DNA of 13,221 nt, from contig DATHII010000305.1 in NCBI GenBank assembly GCA_035316885.1, positions 1 to 13,221 of the forward strand, written 5' to 3'. The stretch comes from DASRTE01 sp035316885. GTDB taxonomy: Bacteria; Actinomycetota; Actinomycetes; Jiangellales; Jiangellaceae. This document shows, piece after piece, positions 1 to 6,395 of the stretch; positions within the stretch are counted from its first letter, which is position 1; each line of letters opens with the position of its first letter. The translations under genes and the position numbers were made by a program. The notes under the pieces were generated by a model, which was not told where the DNA came from, did not search any database, and saw only the letters and a list, made by a program, of their open reading frames with translations.

Positions 1-2
1 AA

Positions 3-164
3 CTGCTACCCAGACGGCAACGCGAAGCACTCGTCCTGCGGTATTACGCCGACCTGTCGGAGGCAGAGATCGCCGAGACCATGAAGATCAGCCGGGGGGC
101 CGTCAAGAGCCACGCCTCGCGCGGCATGGCCGCGCTTCGCGCCAACCTGGAGCAGTGGGCATGA
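3..164 (+). CDS. ECF sigma factor, SigE-like family, C-terminal part (partial, cut by window edge)
   Basis: This is the 3' end of a gene that begins before the window; 53 codons and a TGA stop are visible. The peptide reads LLPRRQREALVLRYYADLSE, then a helix-turn-helix (AEIAETMKISRGAVKSHASR) and a short tail ending EQWA. This is sigma-70 region 4.2, the part that binds the -35 element. The LPxxQREALVLRYYxDLSExEIA wording is typical of the actinobacterial SigE/SigM-like ECF family that turns on a small set of stress promoters. The stop overlaps the ATG of the next gene (ATGA, 161-164), so the two are translated together. Its regulon and signal cannot be told from this fragment. Confidence 0.9.
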   Translation: MLPRRQREALVLRYYADLSEAEIAETMKISRGAVKSHASRGMAALRANLEQWA

Positions 165-1246
165 CCACCGGTGACGACTGGACGCGGCAGGACGAACAAC
201 TCCTGCGGCAGGCGCTGCACGACGAAGCCGCGAAGGTGCTACCGAGCCCCAATGCGCTCGCGCGCATCCGAGCCCGCACCGCGCGGGCCCCCATGTGGCG
301 CAGCCCGGTGGTGCTCGGAATGGCCGCGGCCGTGGCGACCGCCGCAGGGGTCATCGCCGGCGGCGTCGCTGTGCTCGGCGACTCTCCCACCGACACGACC
401 GCGACCGGCGGGTCGGACGTGCCGCTGCCGTCGATCCAGTCGGAGACCTCCGAGCCGAGCACGACCCCCAGCGAAGACCCGGTGACACCCGGGGTCACGC
501 CGCCTCCACAGGCGGCGGAGACCGCGACCGTGCCCGTCTACTACGTCACCACGACTCCGGCAGGCCAGCGGCTGGCCCGCGAGTTCCGCAGAGTCCCCAT
601 CCCGGACGGTCCGCTGGTCGCCGCAGTCGAGACCATGCTCGCCGTTCCCCCCGTCGACCCGCAGTACCAGACGCTCTGGGCAGCTACCACCGAGGTGCGC
701 GGCGTCGAGGTGGACGGCGACGTCATCGAGGTCGATCTCACCGATGCGGCCGACTACACGGGTGCGGCGCCGGATGTGGCCGCGCTTGCCACCCAGCAGC
801 TCGTCTACACGGTGACGGCGGCCGCGTCGACGGCCGGCGCGGCCGAGGGACCGCTGCCGGTGCGAGTCCTCGTCGAGGGCGAGCCGACCGATCGCCTGTG
901 GGGCGATGTCGACTTCTCCGAACCGGTGCAGCGCGCGGACCAGCTCGCGGTCCGTCTGCTGGTCCAGATCAACAACCCAGCCGAGGGCGCCGTCGTCGGA
1001 CGCACTGTCGAGATCGACGGCGAGGCGGCCGCGTTCGAGGCAAACGTCCCCTGGCAGATCCTCCGCGACGGCGAGACCGTCGACGACGGCTTCGCGACGG
1101 CAAAGACGTGCTGCACGTTCTCGCCGTTCAGCTTCACCGTCGAGCTCGAGCCGGGCTCGTACGAGGTCATCGTCACGGAGGACGACCCGTCCGGCGGAGA
1201 GGGTCGCGCGCCGATGTCCGACTCACGCAGCTTCACGGTCGAGTAG
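161..1246 (+). CDS. Membrane-anchored GerMN / Gmad2 domain protein, coupled to a sigma factor
   Basis: The protein has 361 residues. A charged, probably cytoplasmic N-terminus (1-48) is followed by one hydrophobic segment (about 49-72), a Thr/Ser/Pro-rich linker (about 75-120), a GerMN domain (about 124-248, starting at VPVYYVTTTPAGQRLAREF) and a C-terminal Ig-like Gmad2 domain (about 266-361, with FSFTVELEPGSYEVIVTEDD and ending FTVE). GerMN and Gmad2 are found in spore-germination and lipoprotein-type surface proteins; no enzymatic role is known. I chose ATG 161 over GTG 155 because GGAG at 149-152 is 8 nt from it and it forms the ATGA overlap with the sigma gene. The layout (short cytosolic tail, one TM, extracytoplasmic domain, coupled to a sigma gene) resembles an anti-sigma or sensor protein, but no zinc anti-sigma motif is visible in the tail, so that role is an inference. 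A vicinal Cys pair sits at 317-318. Confidence 0.85.
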   Translation: MTTGDDWTRQDEQLLRQALHDEAAKVLPSPNALARIRARTARAPMWRSPVVLGMAAAVATAAGVIAGGVAVLGDSPTDTTATGGSDVPLPSIQSETSEPSTTPSEDPVTPGVTPPPQAAETATVPVYYVTTTPAGQRLAREFRRVPIPDGPLVAAVETMLAVPPVDPQYQTLWAATTEVRGVEVDGDVIEVDLTDAADYTGAAPDVAALATQQLVYTVTAAASTAGAAEGPLPVRVLVEGEPTDRLWGDVDFSEPVQRADQLAVRLLVQINNPAEGAVVGRTVEIDGEAAAFEANVPWQILRDGETVDDGFATAKTCCTFSPFSFTVELEPGSYEVIVTEDDPSGGEGRAPMSDSRSFTVE

Positions 1247-1278
1247 CGCTCCCCGCTGGACACAGGGCGGCTGAGCGC
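1246..1278. terminator. Terminator-like hairpin between convergent genes
   Basis: Between the stop of the GerMN gene and the stop of dnaJ, GCGCTC (1246-1251) can pair with GAGCGC (1273-1278). The stem may continue with a bulge through CC(c)GC and GCGG. It has no T-tract on either strand, which is common in GC-rich actinobacteria. As it lies in the only gap between two convergent genes, it could end transcription both ways. Confidence 0.4.
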
Positions 1279-1287
1279 GGCGCACAC

Positions 1288-2415
1288 TCACTTGAATGCG
1301 TCGCGGAGCCGGGAGAACAGGTTCGAGCCCTGCGCCGATACCGGGCCGTGGGCGCGCTCTTCGTTGCGCAGACCCGCGAGCTCGCGCAGCAACTCCTCCT
1401 GCCGGTCGTCGAGGCGGGTCGGTGTCTGCACCTCGAGGTGGACGACGAGGTCGCCGCGGCCGGTGCCGCGCAGCTTCGGGATGCCACGTGCTGGGACCGT
1501 GAGGGTCTGGCCGTGCTGCGCTCCCGGCCTGACCTCGACCGCCTCGGTGCCGTCGAGGGTCTCCAGCTCGATCTTCGTGCCCAACGCCGCGGCGGTCATC
1601 GGGAGCGCGACCGTGCAGTGGAGGTCGTCGCCGCTGCGGGTGAAAATCGGGTGGGGTCGGACCACCAACTCGACGTAGAGGTCGCCGGGCGGGCCGCCGC
1701 CGGGCCCGACCTCGCCCTGGCCGGCGAGTTGGATCCGGGTGCCGGCGTCGACACCGGCGGGGATCTTGATGGTGAGGTCGCGGCGGGTGCGGACCCGGCC
1801 GTCGCCCGCGCACTCGACGCACGGGCGTGGGTTGACCACGCCGAAGCCGTGGCACTGCGGGCACGGACGGGTGGTCATGACCTGCCCCAGGAAGGAGCGC
1901 TGGACCTGGCTGACCTCACCGCGCCCGGAGCATGTCGCGCAGGTGACCATCTCGGTGCCCGGCGAGGTCCCGGCTCCATGGCAGGCACTGCACACGACCG
2001 CGGTGTCGACCTGGAGGTCGTGGGTGGCGCCGAACGCTGCCTCGGCGAGCTCGACCTCGAGCCGGACGAGCGCGTCCTGGCCGCGCCGGACCCGGCTGCG
2101 CGGCCCCCGGCTCGCGCCCGTACCGCCGAAGAAGGCGTCCATGATGTCGGTGAAGGAGAATCCCGCCCCGAAGCCGCCGCCGGCACCGTTGCCGCTCGCC
2201 AGGGGGTCGCCGCCGAGGTCGTACAGCTCGCGCTTGCCGGGATCGGTGAGCACCTCGTAGGCGTTCGTGACCTCCTTGAACCGCTCCTGTGTTGCGGGAT
2301 CCGGGTTGACGTCCGGATGGAGTTGGCGCGCGAGGCGGCGGTACGCCCGCTTGATCTCGTCCGTCGACGCGTCCCGGGTCACACCGAGGACCTCGTAATA
2401 GTCAGTCGTGGGCAC
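1288..2415 (-). CDS. dnaJ: DnaJ co-chaperone (DnaJ2 type, hrcA-linked)
   Basis: Hsp40 co-chaperone that delivers unfolded proteins to DnaK and stimulates its ATPase in the cytoplasm. It has 375 residues, a full-length type I DnaJ: J domain at 4-67 with the HPD triad at 33-35; Gly/Phe-rich stretch at about 74-98; four zinc-binding CxxCxGxG repeats (CSACHGAG 142, CATCSGRG 159, CPQCHGFG 185, CVECAGDG 199), all eight Cys present; and the C-terminal substrate-binding domain (about 212-335). The start is GTG 2415, giving VPTTDYYEVLGV, with AGGAC 5 nt upstream; longer upstream reading has no family similarity and would run into hrcA. It begins 16 nt after the hrcA stop, so it is in the hrcA operon and should be under the same CIRCE control. 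Actinobacteria often have a second dnaJ next to dnaK-grpE; this is the hrcA-linked copy. Confidence 0.96.
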   Translation of the reverse strand: MPTTDYYEVLGVTRDASTDEIKRAYRRLARQLHPDVNPDPATQERFKEVTNAYEVLTDPGKRELYDLGGDPLASGNGAGGGFGAGFSFTDIMDAFFGGTGASRGPRSRVRRGQDALVRLEVELAEAAFGATHDLQVDTAVVCSACHGAGTSPGTEMVTCATCSGRGEVSQVQRSFLGQVMTTRPCPQCHGFGVVNPRPCVECAGDGRVRTRRDLTIKIPAGVDAGTRIQLAGQGEVGPGGGPPGDLYVELVVRPHPIFTRSGDDLHCTVALPMTAAALGTKIELETLDGTEAVEVRPGAQHGQTLTVPARGIPKLRGTGRGDLVVHLEVQTPTRLDDRQEELLRELAGLRNEERAHGPVSAQGSNLFSRLRDAFK

Positions 2416-2431
2416 CAAATGTCCTAGTTCC

Positions 2432-3457
2432 CTAGTTGTTCCCTGCCAGGATCTGGCTGACGTAACGCGCAACGGCCCCGACCGCGGCGATTGTTCCTGG
2501 GTAGTCCATCCGGGTGGGCCCGACGACACCCATACTGGCCAGCGCCCGCTCCCCCGGACCGTAGCCGGTGGTGACGATGGACGCCGCGGACAGGCCCGAC
2601 GTCGCGTTCTCGTGACCGATCCGCACGGTGAGCGTGGTCGGGCTGGTCGCCTCGCCGAGCAGTCGCAGCAGGAGGACGTGCTCCTCGAGCGCCTCGAGCA
2701 GCGGCTCGAGACCCTGGTCGAAGCCCTGACCGTAACGCGCCAGGTTTGCCGTGCCGGCAACGGCGAGCCGCTCGTCGGTGCGGTCGACCAGGGACTCGAG
2801 CAGTGTCGCCACGACGGCGGCCACGACCTGGCGGTCGGCCGGCGAGAACGACTCCGGCAACGTCTCCACTGTGGTCGCCACGGCCGAGATGTCGAGACCG
2901 GCGACGGCGTGGCCGAGCCGGGCTCGCAGGTCGCCGAGCAGGGCCTCGTCGGTCTCGCCCGGCAGTTCGACGATGCGCTGCTCGACCCGGCCGGTATCGG
3001 TGATGAGCACCATCAGCACCCTTCTGGTCGACAGCGGCACGAGTTCGACGTGTCGCACAGTCGAGCGGGTCAGCGATGGGTACTGGACGACGGCCACCTG
3101 GCGGGTGAGCTGCGCGAGCAGCCGGACCGTGCGCGTGACGACGTCGTCGAGGTCGACGGCTCCGTCGAGGAAGGTCTGGATCGCGCGCCGCTCGGCCGGC
3201 GAGAGCGGCTTGACCGTCGAGAGCCGGTCGACGAACAGCCGGTAGCCCTTGTCGGTTGGAATACGCCCGGCGCTCGTGTGCGGCTGGGCGATGTAGCCCT
3301 CCTCCTCGAGCACGGCCATGTCGTTGCGAATCGTGGCCGGGGAGACGCCGAGGTGGTGACGGTCGACGAGGGCCTTCGAGCCGACCGGCTCCTGGGTTGC
3401 CACGTAGTCCTCGACGATGGCGCGGAGGACGTCGAGCTTGCGGTCGTCGAGCGACAC
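2432..3457 (-). CDS. hrcA: Heat-inducible transcription repressor HrcA
   Basis: Repressor of chaperone genes; it binds CIRCE operators, and in other bacteria its activity depends on GroEL. It has 341 residues, the usual length. It opens with a winged-helix DNA-binding domain (about 1-75; LDVLRAIVEDYVATQEPVGS, GVSPATIRNDMAVLEEEGYI, then the HTSAGRIPTDKGYR signature) and continues with the GAF-like dimerisation domain. I chose GTG 3457 (VSLDDRKLDVL) because AGGAGGT lies 7 nt upstream and the family begins here. A longer frame back to a TTG at 3505 would run through the CIRCE operator and is rejected. dnaJ follows after 16 nt. The CIRCE in front implies autorepression of hrcA-dnaJ. Confidence 0.96.
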   Translation of the reverse strand: MSLDDRKLDVLRAIVEDYVATQEPVGSKALVDRHHLGVSPATIRNDMAVLEEEGYIAQPHTSAGRIPTDKGYRLFVDRLSTVKPLSPAERRAIQTFLDGAVDLDDVVTRTVRLLAQLTRQVAVVQYPSLTRSTVRHVELVPLSTRRVLMVLITDTGRVEQRIVELPGETDEALLGDLRARLGHAVAGLDISAVATTVETLPESFSPADRQVVAAVVATLLESLVDRTDERLAVAGTANLARYGQGFDQGLEPLLEALEEHVLLLRLLGEATSPTTLTVRIGHENATSGLSAASIVTTGYGPGERALASMGVVGPTRMDYPGTIAAVGAVARYVSQILAGNN

Positions 3458-3478
3458 CGCGCGCACCTCCTCCGTCGA

Positions 3479-3505
3479 CTGGCACTCGGATTTCCTGAGT
3501 GCCAA
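3479..3505 (-). promoter_or_regulatory. CIRCE operator of hrcA-dnaJ
   Basis: CTGGCACTC (3479-3487), 9 nt spacer, GAGTGCCAA (3497-3505). This matches the consensus TTAGCACTC-N9-GAGTGCTAA in spacing and in nearly all arm positions, with GC-shifted outer bases. It lies 21 nt upstream of the hrcA GTG and 2 nt after the hipA stop. On the - strand TAGACT (3510-3505) just ahead of it is a possible -10, which would put the transcription start inside the operator, a usual CIRCE position; I see no convincing -35. Any hrcA promoter must therefore lie within the 3' end of hipA. Confidence 0.9.
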
Positions 3506-3507
3506 GT

Positions 3508-4818
3508 CTACGTGGAACCGGACCGCCGGCGTCGCGTGTCGTCGGGTGGCGAGATCGGACGCTGACCGGTCGTCGAGACGGAGCCGTCGAGCAGAGAGCG
3601 AATGCGCCGATCGACATCCTCGACCAGGGATGGCTCGACCTCGGGTACGGCGGCGGCAGCGCGGGGCAGCGCGTCACGGAGCCGTTCGAGGGTCCCGGAC
3701 ACGGTTTGCGCGGCCTGGGTCGCCGGCAGGCGCCACGACCGCAACTCCTCGACCAGGTGACGTGCCGTGATCGCCGGCAGCCAGGCCTGGCCGGCGACCC
3801 AAAGACCCACCTGCCGCGTCGCCACGAAGCGATGGGTCGGCGCTGCGTCGTACAAAGGCGCGAGGCCGAGCCCTGCGCCCCGATGTAGGAAGCTGTAATT
3901 GCGGGCGTGTCCGTCGGTATCGCCGACCGCAGTGCGCACCGTGACAGCGCGGGCCAGTTCGGTGAGATCGGCTCGAACATCGGTGCCATGGGTCGCGAGC
4001 ACCTCTGCGATCCGCCCGAGGGTCGGGCTGTTCGGCGCAAGCGACTGGTACTTATGCATGCCATCCGGCTGGATCCCGAGCGCCGAGCACGCGTCCTCCT
4101 GGTGCACCCGACGCACCGTCCGGTCCTCGCGGACCCGGTCGAATCGTTCGAGGAGCAGTGTCACCCGGCCGTCCACGGCGACGACCTGACTGTCGGCGGC
4201 AGACACACCCGCCAGGGCTGCCAACCGCAAGGTGAACGCCTCGGCAGCGACCAGACCGGGTGCGGCCGGCGAGTCCGGCTTGAGGATGTGCGTGCTCGGA
4301 GCCCCGCCGGCGGGCCGGGCCCAACGCCCGTCAGGCAAGCGCGTGACCAGCAGCTTCGCCTGCAGGCCGCCGAGGGAGACCCGCACGTCGTCCCCGGCTC
4401 CAAGCGGGCGGGCCGGCAGGTCAGCGACTGCTTCGGACAGGGCCGCGTCGTCCATCGGCACCGCGAGCGCCACCTCCGACGTCGGCATGACACCGGGCTC
4501 GAGGAACGTCACGGCGCCCGCGCAGTCGGCACCGATCGCGTGGATCAACCCGAACGTGTCACCGCGCCGTACCGCGAACCGCCCCTCGAGGACGGTCCGC
4601 GTTTCGCCCTCGGGGAGCACTGCGTCGGTCCAGTTCTCGACCGGAGTCCCCCGATAGGCAGCAAGGCGGGTCGGCAGAGCCACGGACAAGGCGATCGAGC
4701 CGAGCCCGAGGGTTTCAAGAGCACGGCCGACGTACTGCAACTGCAACTCACGGCGCCGCGTCCGGCGCAGGACCGCGACGTGTTCCTCGCTCAGCCAGAC
4801 GGCGAGTTCGTCGGCCAC
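3508..4818 (-). CDS. hipA: HipA-family serine/threonine kinase toxin
   Basis: Member of the HipA family; E. coli HipA phosphorylates glutamyl-tRNA synthetase and induces dormancy. It has 436 residues, full length. The N-subdomain (about 5-107) is followed by the kinase core with SLGGLQAKLLV at 148-158 (Ser148 matches the autophosphorylated Ser150 of E. coli HipA), HILKP at 177-181, ERFDR at 224-228, HQEDACSALG at 239-248, GDTDGHARN at 299-307 (Asp302 and Asn307 match the catalytic Asp309 and the Mg-binding Asn314) and PLYDAA with Asp324 matching the metal-binding Asp332. All key residues are present, so the kinase is probably active; its target is not known from sequence. It starts at GTG 4818, 5 nt after the hipB stop, with only a weak ribosome site, so it is likely translated by coupling. 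The C-terminal tail (about 405-436) is Ser/Pro/Arg-rich. Confidence 0.92.
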   Translation of the reverse strand: MADELAVWLSEEHVAVLRRTRRRELQLQYVGRALETLGLGSIALSVALPTRLAAYRGTPVENWTDAVLPEGETRTVLEGRFAVRRGDTFGLIHAIGADCAGAVTFLEPGVMPTSEVALAVPMDDAALSEAVADLPARPLGAGDDVRVSLGGLQAKLLVTRLPDGRWARPAGGAPSTHILKPDSPAAPGLVAAEAFTLRLAALAGVSAADSQVVAVDGRVTLLLERFDRVREDRTVRRVHQEDACSALGIQPDGMHKYQSLAPNSPTLGRIAEVLATHGTDVRADLTELARAVTVRTAVGDTDGHARNYSFLHRGAGLGLAPLYDAAPTHRFVATRQVGLWVAGQAWLPAITARHLVEELRSWRLPATQAAQTVSGTLERLRDALPRAAAAVPEVEPSLVEDVDRRIRSLLDGSVSTTGQRPISPPDDTRRRRSGST

Positions 4819-4823
4819 GTGCG

Positions 4824-5099
4824 TTACCGCGCGGGCTCGGGATCAGCGGATCCTCTGGGTGGAGTTACGGTCACGTCCGCCTGCCGCGGGACAACCACGA
4901 GGTCGGCACCCACGACCGCCAACGCCGCCGTCAACCGCTCCAGCGCGCCCAGGCTGCCCGACTCCATCCGCACGACAGTCGTACGGTCGACGCCGAGCCA
5001 TTCGGCCAGCTCTGCCTGGCTCATCCCACTGTCACGTCGTAGGCCGGCCAGCGCGCGGCCCAGTCCGTGCGCATCGTGTACCCGACGCCAGGAGAGCAT
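4824..5099 (-). CDS. hipB: HipB-like Xre-family antitoxin / operon repressor
   Basis: A 91-residue protein. Its Xre (Cro/CI) helix-turn-helix at about 14-68 reads GLRRDSGMSQAELAEWLGVD followed by RTTVVRMESGSLGALERLTA, with a hydrophobic strand after it (VVGADLVVVPR) and a disordered Pro-rich tail. In HipBA systems HipB neutralises HipA and represses the operon. The family is inferred from the HTH and from the position directly in front of hipA (5 nt gap). The ATG at 5099 has AGGAG 7 nt upstream. A possible promoter and operator lie just upstream (5125-5172). Confidence 0.88.
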   Translation of the reverse strand: MLSWRRVHDAHGLGRALAGLRRDSGMSQAELAEWLGVDRTTVVRMESGSLGALERLTAALAVVGADLVVVPRQADVTVTPPRGSADPEPAR

Positions 5100-5124
5100 C
5101 TGATGGCTCCTGTTGCTCGTTCAC

Positions 5125-5172
5125 ATCATCCATTGCCACTCACGATGATATTGCTTGAGCGCAACTTAGCAC
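5125..5172 (-). promoter_or_regulatory. Candidate hipBA promoter and operator
   Basis: On the - strand TATCAT (5150-5145) matches five of six -10 positions; GTGCTA (5172-5167) is a weak -35 at 16 nt spacing. An inverted repeat, ATCATC (5125-5130) - N13 - GATGAT (5144-5149), overlaps the -10 and the expected start site and could be the HipB operator. The surrounding gap 5100-5219 is clearly more AT-rich than the genes around it and also holds a TTCGAA-centred imperfect palindrome at about 5177-5188. Confidence 0.45.
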
Positions 5173-5219
5173 AGTTCAGTTCGAACAGTCGTTAAATCAC
5201 AACAACACACAGAGCCGAA

Positions 5220-5651
5220 TCAGTCGTCCTGGACGCCAGTGTTCTGGCCCGCCGCCAACTTCCACTCTCTCGCCGAGTCCTTCGCCATGACGTACGTCGG
5301 CCGGCCCTCGGTCTCGCCGACGAGCGGCTCGCCGTCGCGGGAAAGGTAGCGCTGTCGAACCGAGACGACCGCAACGTCGGGTCGCACGAACACCGTGTGA
5401 ACCACCTCGTAGGTCACCGACAATTCCGACATGGAGCCGGGCAGCACTCGACGCGTGAACTCGGCGATCTCGTGGCGACCGATGAGTCGTCGGCCGCCTC
5501 CGGTTACCCAGGTCGCGTCAGGAAGAAAAAGGGCGATGAACTCCTCGGCGAGCTCGTGTCGCTGCGTGTGCTGGATGGTGGCGACCACGCTCCAGATCGC
5601 AGCCAGCTCATCGTGCTGGCTGGCGCCGTCGACAGCACTGGGTTCACTCAT
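5220..5651 (-). CDS. SnoaL-like protein, SgcJ/EcaC family (DUF4440-like)
   Basis: 143 residues, the length of a single NTF2/SnoaL-fold domain (cone-shaped alpha+beta barrel). Recognisable family wording: EEFIALFLPDATWVTGGGRR, LIGRHEIAEFTRRVL, TYEVVHTVFVRPDVAVVSVR, then KLAAGQNTGV near the end. Members are called oxidoreductases by name, but most have no proven reaction; a small hydrophobic ligand is likely. I chose ATG 5651 (MSEPSAVDG); a TTG at 5672 in frame is possible but lies inside the predicted operator. Neither start has a Shine-Dalgarno site. The promoter in front (5651-5688) looks MerR/SoxR-type and would place the transcription start at about the ATG, which suggests a leaderless mRNA. 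Its own 84 nt leader gap and the 120 nt gap to hipB make it a single-gene unit. Confidence 0.85.
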   Translation of the reverse strand: MSEPSAVDGASQHDELAAIWSVVATIQHTQRHELAEEFIALFLPDATWVTGGGRRLIGRHEIAEFTRRVLPGSMSELSVTYEVVHTVFVRPDVAVVSVRQRYLSRDGEPLVGETEGRPTYVMAKDSAREWKLAAGQNTGVQDD

Positions 5652-5657
5652 GACGAC

Positions 5658-5688
5658 AGCGTGAATGCTCAAGTGCAGTTGAGGTCAA
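5658..5688 (-). promoter_or_regulatory. SoxR-box-like palindrome in a long-spacer promoter
   Basis: CTCAAGTGCAGTTGAG (5668-5683, + strand) is a 16-bp palindrome with a single mismatched pair. On the - strand the -35 TTGACC (5688-5683) abuts it, followed by a 19-nt spacer holding the palindrome and a weak -10 CACGCT (5663-5658). The order and spacing match the E. coli soxS promoter, where SoxR sits between -35 and -10 elements separated by 19 bp. The core matches the SoxR site CTCAAGTTAACTTGAG at 13 of 16 positions. No soxR gene is in the window. Confidence 0.55.
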
Positions 5689-5710
5689 GAGCGTGCCACT
5701 GTAGGGAACG

Positions 5711-5724
5711 AGGGCCGCCGCCCT
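5711..5724 (-). terminator. Terminator-like hairpin after the Clp-N gene
   Basis: AGGGC (5711-5715) and GCCCT (5720-5724) form a perfect 5-bp stem with a 4-nt loop, 11 nt past the Clp-N stop at 5736 and ahead of the SnoaL-like promoter. It has no T-tract, so it is only a candidate. Confidence 0.35.
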
Positions 5725-5735
5725 AAGCCCGTCGA

Positions 5736-6175
5736 CTACCCGGTGTTGGCGTCGCGCTGGCCGCCCACACACGCGAGGAGCGCGCCGTACGTCACACCGT
5801 GCGCCTCCAGGACGGCCCGCACGTCGGCGTCGACGGCGACCACGCCGAGGAGCCACCGATGGAGTCTGGAGCGGGAACACCCAGGCGGTCGATGAGCTCG
5901 TTGGCGTCGACGCCGAGCGACGACAGTGCGCCGACGTCGGCGACGGTGAGCCCGCCCAGATCATCGCGGTGCTGCGCACGGCGCCTGATCTCGCTCTGGA
6001 AGTCCTCCGTGTCGACGCCGAGGTCGGCCAGCACACGTGCGCCGGCACTACTTGTGTCTCGTGCCACGGCCAGCGCGAGGTGCGCGGGCTCGACCCGGAT
6101 CGCTTGCGCCTCCCGCGCCAGCGCCTGCGCCTGGATCACCGCTGACCGCGCGTCGGCGCTGAACCGCTCGAACAT
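5736..6175 (-). pseudogene. Clp N-terminal (double-Clp-N) domain protein, apparently frameshifted
   Basis: The Clp N-domain (ClpA/ClpC adaptor- and substrate-binding fold) is seen as MFERFSADARSAVIQAQALA, then VEPAHLALAVARD and ARVLADLGVDTEDF. No AAA+ ATPase follows, so this is a stand-alone domain, not a ClpC. The ATG at 6175 has GAGG 5 nt upstream and lies 2 nt after the HTH gene stop. In the starting frame translation ends at 5792 (127 residues) with a tail, SAWSPSTPTCGPSWRRTV, that does not look like protein of this organism. From about 5841 the neighbouring frame reads well, VAVDADVRAVLEAHGVTYGA then LLACVGGQRDANTG, to a TAG at 5736. One extra base in the region 5835-5855 (for example TGGG instead of TGG) would join them to 146 residues. 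It may be a real lesion, a sequencing error, or the short form may be native. Confidence 0.7.
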
Positions 6176-6177
6176 CG

Positions 6178-6393
6178 TCACCTCACCCGCTTCGCGTGCT
6201 TCTTGTGGACCGCCTGGCGGGACACGCCGAGGGCAAAGGCCACGTCCTGCCACGACCAGCCGGCAGTCCTGGCGTTGCCGACCTGAACGGCCTCGAGGTG
6301 CTCGATCAGGCGGCGCAGCGCAGCCACGGCCCGCAGGCCCTCGGCCGGGTCAGTCGCATCGGCGGCACTCGCCAACCGCGTCGCATCGCTCAC
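6178..6393 (-). CDS. Small helix-turn-helix protein paired with Clp-N gene
   Basis: 71 residues when started at GTG 6393 (VSDATRLASAADATDPAEGL); an in-frame ATG at 6405 would add four residues but lies inside the operator array and upstream of the predicted transcription start. A helical N-terminal half (LRAVAALRRLIEHLEAVQVG) is followed by a C-terminal helix-turn-helix, GWSWQDVAFALGVSRQAVHK, and a basic end (KHAKRVR). Small HTH proteins of this kind in front of a Clp-N gene are a pairing I recall from actinobacteria; the function is not established to my knowledge. The stop is 2 nt from the Clp-N ATG, so the pair is one operon. It could bind the four half-sites over its own promoter, an inference from position only. 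Confidence 0.8.
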   Translation of the reverse strand: MSDATRLASAADATDPAEGLRAVAALRRLIEHLEAVQVGNARTAGWSWQDVAFALGVSRQAVHKKHAKRVR

Positions 6394-6395
6394 GT

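Noticed and set aside
295..2427. Long + strand open frame (710 codons) running through the GerMN gene and antisense to dnaJ
   Set aside because: Arg-rich, no family similarity; both covered genes are certain. It is a GC-rich shadow frame.
3458..3505. Upstream TTG start for hrcA
   Set aside because: It would translate through the CIRCE operator; the GTG at 3457 has an almost perfect AGGAGGT at the right distance and fits the family N-terminus.
5667..5684. HAIR (HspR) element instead of a SoxR-like box upstream of the SnoaL-like gene
   Set aside because: HAIR has CTTGAGT first and ACTCAAG second; here the arms are in the opposite order (CTCAAG then TTGAG) with different spacing.
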